47,195 nucleotides of DNA from Sulfurovum sp. (GCA_027071315.1 JALSUP010000009.1:1-47195); one strand, 5' to 3'; shown: positions 35,008-43,740, counted from the first letter of the stretch. The notes: a model not told the origin generated them from the sequence alone. Translations and numbers: made by a program.

Positions 35008-35688
35008 ATGGCTAACGAAAATGTTTCGGTTTGGACCAGTATACCATTTTGGCGTCGTTCAGCGGCATGGGTAACAGGATTTGCAACTATCTTGTTGATT
35101 TGGCTTTCATTTGACACACTTGGACAAATAAGTATGAATGAAGACATTAAAATGAATATCGACGGTAAAGAGGTAAACAAGAGGGTACCTGGACCAACGG
35201 TGATCAACTATAAAATTGGTTATGCAATGAGTAAAGAGAGAGGGCACGAAGTACCGACTATTGGTGAAAAGCAGCCGTTCTTTGGTAAAGAGTGGAGTCA
35301 AAAAGAGGCGGCAGATCTGTTGCACCTTGGTAAATTGACATCTCAGGCAAAGAACTGTATGAACTGTCATACATTGTTAGGGAACGGGGCATATTTTGCA
35401 CCGGACCTTACCAAAGCATGGTTAGATCCGGCTTGGCAAAATGGCGGACCGCTTCAGGGAATGACAGGGAAAAATACAGTTGAAGAAGCAATGGCAGAGT
35501 TCTTGCAGCATCCTTCACAGTATCCTACTCACGCACGTATGATGCCAGATCTTGGAATCACTGCAGATGAAGCAAAAGGATTGGTAGCTTTCCTCAAACA
35601 TATGAGTTCTATCGACACAAACGGTTTCCCGAGAAACTTCTCTAAAACAGTAGAACAATTCAAAGCAGGAGGCACAAATGCTCACTAG
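35008..35688 (+). CDS. norC: NorC-type cytochrome c subunit, extended form (second NO reductase)
   Basis: A 226-residue membrane-anchored cytochrome c. One helix lies near 17-35. About 75 residues of extra periplasmic sequence (PGPTVINYKIGYAMSKERG and following) come before the heme site CMNCH near 117-121. Then GNGAYFAPDLTKAWLDP follows, with a methionine in RMMPDLG as probable ligand. It is 78 residues longer than the NorC at 8607, mostly through the inserted N-terminal region, which recalls the periplasmic part of quinol-type NORs. AGGAGG precedes the ATG and the end overlaps norB by 11 nt. Confidence 0.88.
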   Translation: MANENVSVWTSIPFWRRSAAWVTGFATILLIWLSFDTLGQISMNEDIKMNIDGKEVNKRVPGPTVINYKIGYAMSKERGHEVPTIGEKQPFFGKEWSQKEAADLLHLGKLTSQAKNCMNCHTLLGNGAYFAPDLTKAWLDPAWQNGGPLQGMTGKNTVEEAMAEFLQHPSQYPTHARMMPDLGITADEAKGLVAFLKHMSSIDTNGFPRNFSKTVEQFKAGGTNAH

Positions 35689-37120
35689 TATTAAAACAAA
35701 TAAATTTGAAGGAAGTAAAACCAAAGAATTGGCAATGATGTATTTCAGAGTTGCAATCATTCTTTTTGGTGCACAGCTTCTTTTTGGACTTGTTGCGGCA
35801 ATCCAGTTCTTGGTTCCGGGGTTCTTATTTGAACTTTTAGACTTCTCTGTAGCAAGAACAGTGCATATTAATGCCCTGGTCGTTTGGATGCTTTATGCAA
35901 TGATCGGTTCTGTTTACTTTATGTTGGATGATGAAACAGAAGTAGAGGGTGTTGGTATAGGTCTTGGAAAGCTTGCTTTCTGGATACTTACAGCAGCAGT
36001 TACAGTGGTTGTACTTGTCTATATTCTTGTTCAAGTCGGTGCCGGTACAGAAGCATCTATCTGGTTCATTAACGAAGGTAGAGAGTATATTGAAGCACCA
36101 AGATGGGCCGATATCGGTATCGTTGTTGTTGTCCTTGTCTTTTACTGGAACGTATTTGCTACTTATCTGAAAGGTAAGCAGACAGGAATCATGACTGTCA
36201 TGGTCGCTGACCTTCTTGCGCTTGCAGGTCTTTATATGGCTGGTATGTTCTTTACAGACAACATCTCAATGGATCAATTCTGGTGGTGGTGGGTAATACA
36301 CCTTTGGGTTGAAGCAACTTGGGAAGTATTCGTTGGTACTTTGGCAGCGTTCGCGCTTATCAAGATCATCGGTGCTAAAAGAGAAATCGTTGAAATGTGG
36401 CTATGGATCGAAGTCCTTATGCTATTTGGATCTGGTATCCTTGGTATGGGTCACCACTACTTCTGGATCGGTACACCTGAGTACTGGTGGGAAATTGGTG
36501 CACTATTCTCAGCACTGGAGCCGGTTCCATTGGTAGCAATGTTTGTTCACGTCCTTTACGACTGGGGTAAAGAGCAGGGTATTGCAAAAGCAGCAGGTAA
36601 AACAGGTTCAGTGATGAACAACGGACCAGCAATGGCATGGATCGTCACCAATGCATTTGGTAACTTCTTGGGTGCAGGTATCTGGGGTTTCTTCCATACT
36701 TTACCTCAAGTAAACATCTATACACACGGTACACAGTTTACAGCGGCACACGGTCACCTGGCATTCTTTGGTGCCTATGCAACGATCCTTATTGGTATGA
36801 TGTACATGGGTGTTCAGTATGCTTACGGAATCGAAAGACTCAGAGCAACATTCAAGTCTAAAATGGGAATATTCCTTATTACATTTGGTGTACTAGGGAT
36901 GGGTATTGCCTTGACCATCGCAGGATACGAGCAGGTACTTGTTGAAAGAGCAGAACTTGGTGGCGGATGGAATGCATTCTTTGCTGCACAGGAGTTACCT
37001 TGGTATATTCAGAGTATGATGTGGAGAGCGATCATGGGTGTAGTTACATTCGTAGGATTCATCTATCTTGTTTGGGATCTATTGACCATAGGTGCCCAGG
37101 CGAAAAAAGCGCAAGCATAA
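35678..37120 (+). CDS. norB: NorB-type NO reductase catalytic subunit (second copy)
   Basis: A 480-residue, 12-helix heme-copper family protein. All expected metal ligands are present: [22 protein letters not shown], the Glu in SALEP, and TAAHGHLAFFG. It should therefore reduce NO to N2O like the copy at 7224, from which it differs over most of the remaining sequence. No norD, Q, E or F follows; maturation probably relies on the NorQD encoded at 4611-7220. It is translationally coupled to norC. Confidence 0.93.
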   Translation: MLTSIKTNKFEGSKTKELAMMYFRVAIILFGAQLLFGLVAAIQFLVPGFLFELLDFSVARTVHINALVVWMLYAMIGSVYFMLDDETEVEGVGIGLGKLAFWILTAAVTVVVLVYILVQVGAGTEASIWFINEGREYIEAPRWADIGIVVVVLVFYWNVFATYLKGKQTGIMTVMVADLLALAGLYMAGMFFTDNISMDQFWWWWVIHLWVEATWEVFVGTLAAFALIKIIGAKREIVEMWLWIEVLMLFGSGILGMGHHYFWIGTPEYWWEIGALFSALEPVPLVAMFVHVLYDWGKEQGIAKAAGKTGSVMNNGPAMAWIVTNAFGNFLGAGIWGFFHTLPQVNIYTHGTQFTAAHGHLAFFGAYATILIGMMYMGVQYAYGIERLRATFKSKMGIFLITFGVLGMGIALTIAGYEQVLVERAELGGGWNAFFAAQELPWYIQSMMWRAIMGVVTFVGFIYLVWDLLTIGAQAKKAQA

Positions 37121-37144
37121 AGATATGGGGGAGACCCCATATCT
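37121..37144 (+). other. Intercistronic stem-loop after norB
   Basis: A perfect 10-bp stem AGATATGGGG/CCCCATATCT with a GAGA (GNRA) tetraloop, then AAATTTTT. It begins at the first base after the norB stop. It can act as an mRNA-stabilising 3' end or as a leaky terminator, since the operon appears to continue. Confidence 0.65.
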
Positions 37145-37165
37145 AAATTTTTAAAGGAGAAAATT

Positions 37166-37312
37166 ATGTTCGAACCATTCACAGATGTCGTACCAAGTTT
37201 TTTTGGTATGTTAAATCAGGGACCTTTGACACTGACTATCTTTTTACATACGGTAATTATTTTGCCGATGTTCTGGATATATTTCAGTGAAAAGAAAAGA
37301 CTTAATAAATAG
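37166..37312 (+). CDS. 48-residue single-helix membrane protein between norB and nirS
   Basis: This ORF is too short for the track. The ATG at 37166 has AAAGGAG 8 nt upstream. The protein starts MFEPFTDVVPSFFGML, has a hydrophobic helix (about 20-40, LTLTIFLHTVIILPMFWIYF) and ends with a basic tail EKKRLNK, so the N-terminus should face the periplasm. Small one-helix subunits are common in heme-copper enzymes (for example CcoQ), so a NOR subunit or assembly role is possible. No family recognised. Confidence 0.7.
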   Translation: MFEPFTDVVPSFFGMLNQGPLTLTIFLHTVIILPMFWIYFSEKKRLNK

Positions 37313-37330
37313 ATTTTATTGGGTGAAGTA

Positions 37331-37470
37331 TGAGAGCCGGGTAGGGCTCTCAGAAAATGTAGACGGTCTTTCTTTTGGAAAGACCCGCAATTTTATCGCA
37401 AGAAACTTTAATTTAGCACTTTCGCTAAATGAATGTTTCTATTGGGGCTCTGGTATCATCAATGATACCA
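37331..37470 (+). other. Array of four stem-loops before nirS
   Basis: Four hairpins follow in 140 nt: TGAGAGCC/GGCTCTCA (37331-37352), GGTCTTTC/GAAAGACC (37365-37385), ATTTAGC/GCTAAAT (37411-37430) and TGGTATCAT/ATGATACCA (37451-37470). All stems are perfect, 7-9 bp. The 188-nt gap 37313-37500 has no convincing gene; the 66-residue track ORF across it is an artefact. Confidence 0.65.
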
Positions 37471-37500
37471 AGAGAATGAACCATTAATAAAGGAGAAGAA

Positions 37501-39243
37501 ATGAAAATGAACAAACTATTGAGTTTAGCAGCGGCGACAAGCCTTTTTGCAACGATGGCTTTGGCCGGAACATCAACTATGGACTTTGCACAGAAATTTG
37601 AAAAAGAGTGTCAGGGATGTCACGGACCGATCCACCAGGGTGGTGTTGGATCTGACCTTAGACCTAAAGCGCTTAAATCAAAGAGTAGAGAATTCCTAGC
37701 AGAGAGAATTTTACACGGGGTAGAAAATACAGCCATGCCGGCATGGGAATCTTCATTTTCCAAAGATGATGCCGCTGGTATGATTGACTGGTTGATGGAC
37801 TGGAAAAACACAGTTGAGTTGACACTCAGTTTTGATGAAGTACATAAATCCTGGACTAAATTGGCTGACAGAGATGCCTTGGCTAAAAAATATCCTGTCG
37901 ATAAAAGTGGTAAGCTTACCTATAAAGGTGCAGAAGTTAAGAATGTAAAAGATATTACATTTGCAACAGAAAGAGATGCTTCTTTGGTTGACTTTATTGA
38001 TTCAACGACAGGTAAGGTACTTTCCCGTCACAAAGCAGGATTTGCGGTACACGTCACAGTAACAAACAAAAATGAGCCAAGATATGCATACTCAATTTCC
38101 CGTTCAGGTAAATTGACAATGTTTGACATAGGTGCTCCGGGACAACCGGCATTGGCATCTGTTCAGGTTGGACAGGAGTCAAGAGGTCTTGCAGTATCTC
38201 CGGATGGTAAATACATTCTTGCAGGTAACTATAACCCGGGTGGTGCAGTACTTTGTGATGCACATACACTTGAGCCTCTAAAAGTATACGACACAAGCCG
38301 TGTTATTGACCCTGATGGACAAATCGGACCGTCAAGAGTTGCAGGTATTGCAGATACGCCATACGGACCGTATTTTGCAATGGCATTGAAAGATGGTGGA
38401 CATACATATATCATCGATTACTCCAAGCCTGACTTCCCGATCGTGGGAGATATTGCGAATATCGGTAAGATCCTGCATGACTGTTTCCTGAATGAGAATG
38501 AAGGTGAAGACTTTGGTCGTTACTTTATGATCGCTTCCCAGGGTTCAGACCTTATGGGTATTGTTGACTTTAAAACAAAAGCGTTGGCAGCAAAAGTACA
38601 CACAGGTAAAAAGTCCAAGCCACACCCAGGTCAGGGTTCATCTTGGTACAACAAGAAGTTAGGTAAGCAGTTGAACGCGACTAACTCTATGAACTTCGGT
38701 TCTGTTGTTATCTGGGAGTCTCCAAGCTGGGAAATCGTTAAAAAAGTTGAAACAGCCGGTGGTGGTCTGTTCGTAGGTACTGCTGAGCATACACCTTGGA
38801 TCTGGTCTGACTGTGTTCTTGGTAAGCCGGACAAGTATAATGAAGTGCACCTGATCAATAAAGAGACACTTGAGACTGACAGAATCATTAAAGTCGGTAA
38901 GACCAAGGGTCAGTTGATCGATGCGAAGACTAAAAAAGTACTTCAAGAGTGGGATGCAACACAGCATGAAAAAGTGCCTGTAAATGAGAAAGCATTTGGT
39001 CAAGAGAAGATCATGCCTATGCCGGATCATTTAGGTAAAGCAGTGAAAGATCCTGTACAACCAAGATTGCTTCACGCTGAGCCTGCGAACCACGGTAAGT
39101 GGACAATGATCTCTGAGTGGACTACCGGAAGAATCGGTATCTACGAGTCAGATACAGGTAAGTTCGTTAAGTATATCAATAACTTGACAACACCTACATT
39201 TACTTACTCAGTTGAGCACAGACAACATATTCCGGGTGCTTAA
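37501..39243 (+). CDS. nirS: Cytochrome cd1 nitrite reductase NirS
   Basis: A 580-residue periplasmic enzyme that reduces nitrite to NO. The signal peptide covers about residues 1-22 (ending MALAG). The heme c domain has CQGCH (37-41) and a likely Met ligand in NTAMPAWES. The remaining 440 residues are the eight-bladed d1-heme propeller (RHKAGFAVHVTVT, SPDGKYILAGNYNPGG, and the late GRIGIYESDTG). It is the last gene of the FNR-type promoter's operon. Heme d1 genes other than nirF are not in the window. Confidence 0.96.
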   Translation: MKMNKLLSLAAATSLFATMALAGTSTMDFAQKFEKECQGCHGPIHQGGVGSDLRPKALKSKSREFLAERILHGVENTAMPAWESSFSKDDAAGMIDWLMDWKNTVELTLSFDEVHKSWTKLADRDALAKKYPVDKSGKLTYKGAEVKNVKDITFATERDASLVDFIDSTTGKVLSRHKAGFAVHVTVTNKNEPRYAYSISRSGKLTMFDIGAPGQPALASVQVGQESRGLAVSPDGKYILAGNYNPGGAVLCDAHTLEPLKVYDTSRVIDPDGQIGPSRVAGIADTPYGPYFAMALKDGGHTYIIDYSKPDFPIVGDIANIGKILHDCFLNENEGEDFGRYFMIASQGSDLMGIVDFKTKALAAKVHTGKKSKPHPGQGSSWYNKKLGKQLNATNSMNFGSVVIWESPSWEIVKKVETAGGGLFVGTAEHTPWIWSDCVLGKPDKYNEVHLINKETLETDRIIKVGKTKGQLIDAKTKKVLQEWDATQHEKVPVNEKAFGQEKIMPMPDHLGKAVKDPVQPRLLHAEPANHGKWTMISEWTTGRIGIYESDTGKFVKYINNLTTPTFTYSVEHRQHIPGA

Positions 39244-39256
39244 TTAAGCTTTTGCT

Positions 39257-39272
39257 CTCTCCTCCGGGAGAG
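39257..39272 (+). terminator. Short stem-loop after nirS
   Basis: CTCTCC/GGAGAG with a 4-nt loop, 14 nt after the nirS stop, immediately followed by a second larger stem-loop. Confidence 0.5.
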
Positions 39273-39278
39273 GGTGAT

Positions 39279-39312
39279 TTATTGAAGTGATCTCTGGAGA
39301 TCATCTCAATAA
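39279..39312. terminator. Large inverted repeat after nirS
   Basis: Two 16-nt arms (TTATTGA and TGATCTC matched, 2 mismatches) with a 2-nt loop. With the preceding hairpin it probably ends the nor-nirS transcript before trkA. Confidence 0.55.
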
Positions 39313-39349
39313 GTGACCGAATCTTATGCATAAATTATTGATTTTTGTG

Positions 39350-39355
39350 TACAAT
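39350..39355 (+). promoter_or_regulatory. -10 box of the trkA gene
   Basis: TACAAT 24 nt before the trkA ATG; GGAAGGATG-type ribosome site follows. Confidence 0.45.
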
Positions 39356-39379
39356 ATATGCATCAGGAAGGATGTGTAG

Positions 39380-40705
39380 ATGAATATAATGATAGCAGGT
39401 GCCGGTACCGTCGGCTACTCACTGGCACAGACACTCTCCCATAAACATGATGTTATCGTTATAGACAAAGATATCCATAAACTCAATAAACTGGATGAAG
39501 ATATTGATATTATGGTGCTGCATGGTGATATTGAAAATCCAAAAACATACCAGTCACTGACATTGGATGAAACAGATCTTTTTATTGCGGTGACAGATTC
39601 CGATGAAGCGAATCTGCTTTCGACCCTGATCGTTGAAGATGTGGTGGCTGTCAAACGCAAGATCATCAGGCTTAAGAATGACGGTTTTTTAAAGAGTCAC
39701 GTTCTGGAAAAACTGGCCATTGAATATGCTGTTTTTCCAGACCTGACAACTGCCAACAAAGTGAAGGCACTTTTCACGTTTCCCAAAGCGAACAATGTCA
39801 AGACTTTTCACCAGACCAAACACAAACTCATCTCCATCAGAGTGCAGTATACAGATGAGATGCAGTATACGGTGGGAGAACTCGTCAATGCGCAGGTCTC
39901 CATCGTCGGCATAGAAAGAGAAAAATCCTTTTTTGTTCCGCAGAGAGAAAGAACCATTCATAAAGGGGATCTTGTTTATCTTTTCGGGCAGATCGATGCT
40001 ATCAGGGAGATCGCATCCAAACTGGATGAAAAAATGCCCTCCTCCATTAAAAAAGTAGTCATTTTCGGTGCTAATACACTGGCACAGAAGATCGCAAAAG
40101 CCCTGTTGGATAAAAAGCTGGAAATTAAAATGATCGAAAAAGACATAGGACATTGCCGGCGTGCTTCCGAGGTGCTGCAGGGAAAAGTGACTATTATCAA
40201 TTCAGCACATGATGATGAACGTCTTTTTGAAGAGGAGGGGTTGAAGAGTGCAGATATGATCATTGCGGCAGAACATGATGATGAAAAGAATATAGTGAAG
40301 TGTATTGAAGCAAAAGAGTACGGCATAGAAAAAGTGGTGGCCGTCAACAATGACAAAGCTTATTATAATCTGATGCACAAAATGGGCGTAGTGGTGGTAA
40401 GGGGAAGCAAGGCCGGTGCCCATTATGCTATTTTGGAAAAAATATCTTCAAGTTCCATTGTGACACAGAGACATTTCTGCGGAGGGAATGCGGTGCTGTT
40501 CATGCGTAAGATCTATCCCCATTCGGAACTCATAGGAAAGTCTGTTAAAGAGTTCAGACGCGACAGTGCGAGGGTACAGCTTTTAAGAGAAGAGATGCTT
40601 TATAGTCTCTCTGAAGTCGGCACATTGGTACAGGGTGATATTATCGTGATATTCGCAGAGAAAGAAAAAAAAGAAGAGATAGAGCAGTGGATATACACGC
40701 TTTAA
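39380..40705 (+). CDS. trkA: Trk potassium uptake regulator TrkA
   Basis: A 441-residue cytoplasmic protein with two RCK units. The first Rossmann site is IMIAGAGTVGYSLAQTL followed by DKDIHKLNKL; the second starts near 215 with KVVIFGANTLAQKIAKAL. TrkA-C subdomains follow each. It binds NAD/ATP and gates the TrkH channel. The gene overlaps trkH by 19 nt, so the two are translationally coupled. Confidence 0.93.
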   Translation: MNIMIAGAGTVGYSLAQTLSHKHDVIVIDKDIHKLNKLDEDIDIMVLHGDIENPKTYQSLTLDETDLFIAVTDSDEANLLSTLIVEDVVAVKRKIIRLKNDGFLKSHVLEKLAIEYAVFPDLTTANKVKALFTFPKANNVKTFHQTKHKLISIRVQYTDEMQYTVGELVNAQVSIVGIEREKSFFVPQRERTIHKGDLVYLFGQIDAIREIASKLDEKMPSSIKKVVIFGANTLAQKIAKALLDKKLEIKMIEKDIGHCRRASEVLQGKVTIINSAHDDERLFEEEGLKSADMIIAAEHDDEKNIVKCIEAKEYGIEKVVAVNNDKAYYNLMHKMGVVVVRGSKAGAHYAILEKISSSSIVTQRHFCGGNAVLFMRKIYPHSELIGKSVKEFRRDSARVQLLREEMLYSLSEVGTLVQGDIIVIFAEKEKKEEIEQWIYTL

Positions 40706-42141
40706 AGAATATTTTCAAGTTCGTCTCTGTCATCGGGATGGCACTCAGTCTGTTTTTTCTGACGGCCATCGTCACAGGCTGGATCTATGACGAAGATATG
40801 ACGAAGTTCCTCTACTTTGATCTTTCGCTGTTCTTTTTGAATGCCTCTGTTTTTTCCCTTCTGCGCAAACATACCATGAAGCTGAGTATCAAAGGGGGTA
40901 TCCTCTCTGTGAATCTTATCTGGATCCTTCTGGGTGTTGCCGGAGCGGTTCCTTTAATGCTCTATACCGGTCTCTCTCCTTCCGATGCATTTTTTGAATC
41001 CATCAGCGGTTTTACAACTACGGGCGCAACCGTTTTTTCAGACATAGAGTCACTCCCGAAATCCATACTCTATCTGCGAAGTCTGATGCACTGGCTTGGG
41101 GGTATGGGGATCATTGTATTGGGAGTCGGGCTTTTTTCTCTCATCAACCCCAGCGGCTCCATGGCACTCTTCAAGGCAGAATCTACCGGAATTAAAATGG
41201 AGAAGATCACGCCCAAGGTCAAAGATACGGCTTTGAGACTATGGGGGATCTATCTGCTTTTTACAGTCATAGATATGATCGCATTGTGGTACGCGGGCAT
41301 GACCCCTTTTGATGCGCTTAACCATGCTTTCTCTACTATCTCCACAGGCGGCTTCTCTACCAAAAATGCTTCGCTCGGCTATTATGACTCCTCCTGGATC
41401 ATTTGGATCACCACCTTTTTTATGATCATCTCCGGGATCAACTTTTTGGCACACCTTAAACTTTTTTCTACAGGCAGGCTTGATGGCTACAAAAGAGAAG
41501 AAGTCCTTTGGTATTTGATAATTTTCATTGTACTTTCCCTGATACTCGGCAGTATAGATGTTTTTGTTGATTATGACAGTACCTTTCATGCGTTGACACA
41601 CTCATTTTTTACGGTAGCCTCTGTGTTGACAACGACCGGCTTTGCCACACTCGATTATGAGACCTGGGGGCATATTGCCATTTCGGTGATCTTTGTGGCT
41701 ATGCTGGTGGGAGGGAATGCCGGTTCAACGGCTGGAGGTGTAAAGGTGATCCGATATATTGTTCTGTTTAAGAACATTGTACTTCAGTTCACGAAGACCC
41801 TGCACCCCAATGCCGTTGTCGGACTTTTTATCGACGGACAGAAGATCTCCTCACAAATTATCTCTTCGACCACAGGATTCATCTTCCTTTTTGTCCTGAC
41901 CAATCTGCTGGTTTCCCTCTACCTTTTTGCAAGAGGTTTTGATGCTATGACTGCGGTTTCAACGGCTTTGGCAACGGTGGGTAACATCGGACCCGGTTTC
42001 GCCCTGACCGGTCCGGCACACAATTATGCCTTTTTCTCCTCTGCCGACAAGATCATCTTGTCTATTGCCATGATCATCGGAAGATTGGAATTCTATACCG
42101 TCTTTCTGCTCTTCAGCCGAAGTTTCTGGAAAAAGTTTTAA
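40687..42141 (+). CDS. trkH: Trk potassium uptake channel TrkH
   Basis: A 484-residue membrane protein with four pore repeats. Selectivity-filter segments are visible: SGFTTTGATVF, STISTGGFSTKN, SVLTTTGFATLD and ALATVGNIGPGF. It forms the K+ pathway. Its presence between nirS and nirF is odd, because K+ uptake has no direct role in denitrification. The next box (FNR-type, before nirF) starts 6 nt after its stop. Confidence 0.94.
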   Translation: MDIHALKNIFKFVSVIGMALSLFFLTAIVTGWIYDEDMTKFLYFDLSLFFLNASVFSLLRKHTMKLSIKGGILSVNLIWILLGVAGAVPLMLYTGLSPSDAFFESISGFTTTGATVFSDIESLPKSILYLRSLMHWLGGMGIIVLGVGLFSLINPSGSMALFKAESTGIKMEKITPKVKDTALRLWGIYLLFTVIDMIALWYAGMTPFDALNHAFSTISTGGFSTKNASLGYYDSSWIIWITTFFMIISGINFLAHLKLFSTGRLDGYKREEVLWYLIIFIVLSLILGSIDVFVDYDSTFHALTHSFFTVASVLTTTGFATLDYETWGHIAISVIFVAMLVGGNAGSTAGGVKVIRYIVLFKNIVLQFTKTLHPNAVVGLFIDGQKISSQIISSTTGFIFLFVLTNLLVSLYLFARGFDAMTAVSTALATVGNIGPGFALTGPAHNYAFFSSADKIILSIAMIIGRLEFYTVFLLFSRSFWKKF

Positions 42142-42146
42142 ACGTT

Positions 42147-42160
42147 TTGACACATATCAA
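42147..42160. promoter_or_regulatory. FNR/CRP-family box upstream of nirF
   Basis: TTGACACATATCAA. A TACAAT -10 at 42184-42189 follows after 23 nt, one more than at the other sites. Confidence 0.7.
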
Positions 42161-42183
42161 TAGGCTTGTTAAAGAGATTTAAG

Positions 42184-42189
42184 TACAAT
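42184..42189 (+). promoter_or_regulatory. -10 box of nirF
   Basis: TACAAT, 31 nt before the nirF ATG at 42220. Confidence 0.5.
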
Positions 42190-42219
42190 AGCCCCACTTA
42201 CATATTAAAGGATAGACGG

Positions 42220-43323
42220 ATGAGATCTTTATTGGCTGCTTTACTTTTGGGTACAGCATTTTTTACAACAGCACTCAGTGCTAAAGAGAAATATTTTGTG
42301 GTTGAACGCGAGAGTGAATCGGTGGCTGTCATTGAAGATGGTCTGACACGAAGACATATGGAGCATATGCACAATATGAACCACGGTATCATTAAGTTCG
42401 ATGGTAACGATGCCTACCTGATCAGCCGTGACGGTTTTGTAGTGAAGTTCGATCCAGAAACGGAAAAGATCGAAGCGGAGTACAAGACGAGCAAGTCTGC
42501 CATCGGTTTTGTCATCGGCAAGAATTATGTGGCTGTGGCTAACTATGATGACAAGTCGGTCGACATTCTGACACGTGACTTGAAGCCGATAGACAAGATC
42601 GTGACGGGTTCAAAAAATGTCGGTATCAAGATCTATAAAGACATGATCATCTTTGCACAGATGGACAATGACAAAGTGACCGTACTTAAAGATGAGAATG
42701 CCGGCAAAGGAACACCGAAGTTCAAAATTTTCAAAGAGTTCAATGTGGGAGAGATGCCATTTGATGCGATGATCAAAGACAACACGTACATTGTCGGTTT
42801 TTTCCTCACCAAAGCCTTTGGTGTCATTGACCTCGACAAAATGACCTTCTCTGAGATAAAAGTCACCGCAAAAGACAATAAACCGGTACTGAAAGTACCT
42901 CATTTTGGTTTCTGGTCTTTGTCTGATGATAAAACATTCATCCCCGCGGTGGGTGACAATGCTGTGATGGTCTATGATGACAAGTTCAATTTCATTAAAA
43001 ATGTGGAAACAAAGGGACTGCCGGTCTTTACTTCCCTGAGTCCTGACAAAAAATATCTGGCCATTACCTTTTCCGGGAAAGATTTTCCGACCATACAGAT
43101 ACTCGATACCAAAACACTGAAGATCATCAAAACCTTTACCTTTAAGGGCAAGGTACTTCATGTACGCTGGTCCAATGATCACTCTTCACTTTATGTCTCT
43201 GTGAATGATGCCAATCAGGTAAATGTCATTGACACGGATGAGTGGTTCCTTGAACGTGAGATCTTTCAGGTCAAACATCCTTCGGGGATCTTCCTCTATC
43301 AGACGGATGAAAAGAAAAAGTAA
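42220..43323 (+). CDS. nirF: NirF, heme d1 biosynthesis propeller protein
   Basis: The ATG at 42220 (AAGGA 7 nt upstream) gives 367 residues; the track start at 42166 lies in the promoter. A signal peptide (about 1-21) ends ALSAKEK. The mature part is a cytochrome d1-like beta-propeller with NirF-type segments EMPFDAMIKD, VPHFGFWSL, TFIPAVGDNAVMVYD, GLPVFTSLSPD and VLHVRWSNDHSSLYVSVND. NirF converts a late heme d1 precursor in the periplasm, so it supports NirS encoded 3 kb upstream. Its histidine-rich patch HMEHMHNMNHG near residue 45 may matter for tetrapyrrole binding. Confidence 0.88.
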   Translation: MRSLLAALLLGTAFFTTALSAKEKYFVVERESESVAVIEDGLTRRHMEHMHNMNHGIIKFDGNDAYLISRDGFVVKFDPETEKIEAEYKTSKSAIGFVIGKNYVAVANYDDKSVDILTRDLKPIDKIVTGSKNVGIKIYKDMIIFAQMDNDKVTVLKDENAGKGTPKFKIFKEFNVGEMPFDAMIKDNTYIVGFFLTKAFGVIDLDKMTFSEIKVTAKDNKPVLKVPHFGFWSLSDDKTFIPAVGDNAVMVYDDKFNFIKNVETKGLPVFTSLSPDKKYLAITFSGKDFPTIQILDTKTLKIIKTFTFKGKVLHVRWSNDHSSLYVSVNDANQVNVIDTDEWFLEREIFQVKHPSGIFLYQTDEKKK

Positions 43324-43332
43324 TCTGACTCT

Positions 43333-43740
43333 ATGCAGAAGGTTCTAAAGTATCTCCTGCTTTGGCTTTTGCCCCTTCTGCTTCAAGCCGATTTTGTGAA
43401 TTGGCTGGGCAATTATGACGTGGCACATCAAAAAGCGCTTCAGGAAGAGAAACCTCTTCTAGTCCTTCTAGTCAAAAAAAATGACCCTCTCTCCTCCTCA
43501 ATCATTCAAAACACGCTGATGAATCACTCCTATGTTAAGCAAATCAATCAAAAAATGATCCCTGTCATCATCACTTATGAAGGTACTTTGTCCTACCCTA
43601 TTGAAATGTACTACACCACAGTCTTTCCCACACTTTTTTTTGTTGACAGCAGCCGTGAGATCTTTTTGACCGAAGCTCTGTACGGAGAAGCGATCAGGAC
43701 AGAAAAAGTAAACGCAAAAATGGTTGAAATATTTAAATAA
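43333..43740 (+). CDS. Exported thioredoxin-fold protein lacking CxxC
   Basis: A 135-residue protein. A signal sequence (about 1-19, LLLWLLPLLLQA) precedes a thioredoxin-like domain. The region where CxxC would sit reads VKKNDPLSS, with no cysteine, and the cis-Pro loop is visible as TTVFPTLFFVD. It cannot be a dithiol oxidoreductase, so a binding or chaperone role is likely. It starts 9 nt after nirF, so it belongs to the nirF transcript and may help heme d1 or NirS assembly. Confidence 0.7.
   Translation: MQKVLKYLLLWLLPLLLQADFVNWLGNYDVAHQKALQEEKPLLVLLVKKNDPLSSSIIQNTLMNHSYVKQINQKMIPVIITYEGTLSYPIEMYYTTVFPTLFFVDSSREIFLTEALYGEAIRTEKVNAKMVEIFK

Noticed and set aside
37287-37487. 66-residue ORF between the 48-codon ORF and nirS
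   Set aside because: It overlaps the 3' end of the better supported small ORF, lacks a good ribosome site, and its sequence is dictated by four hairpins.
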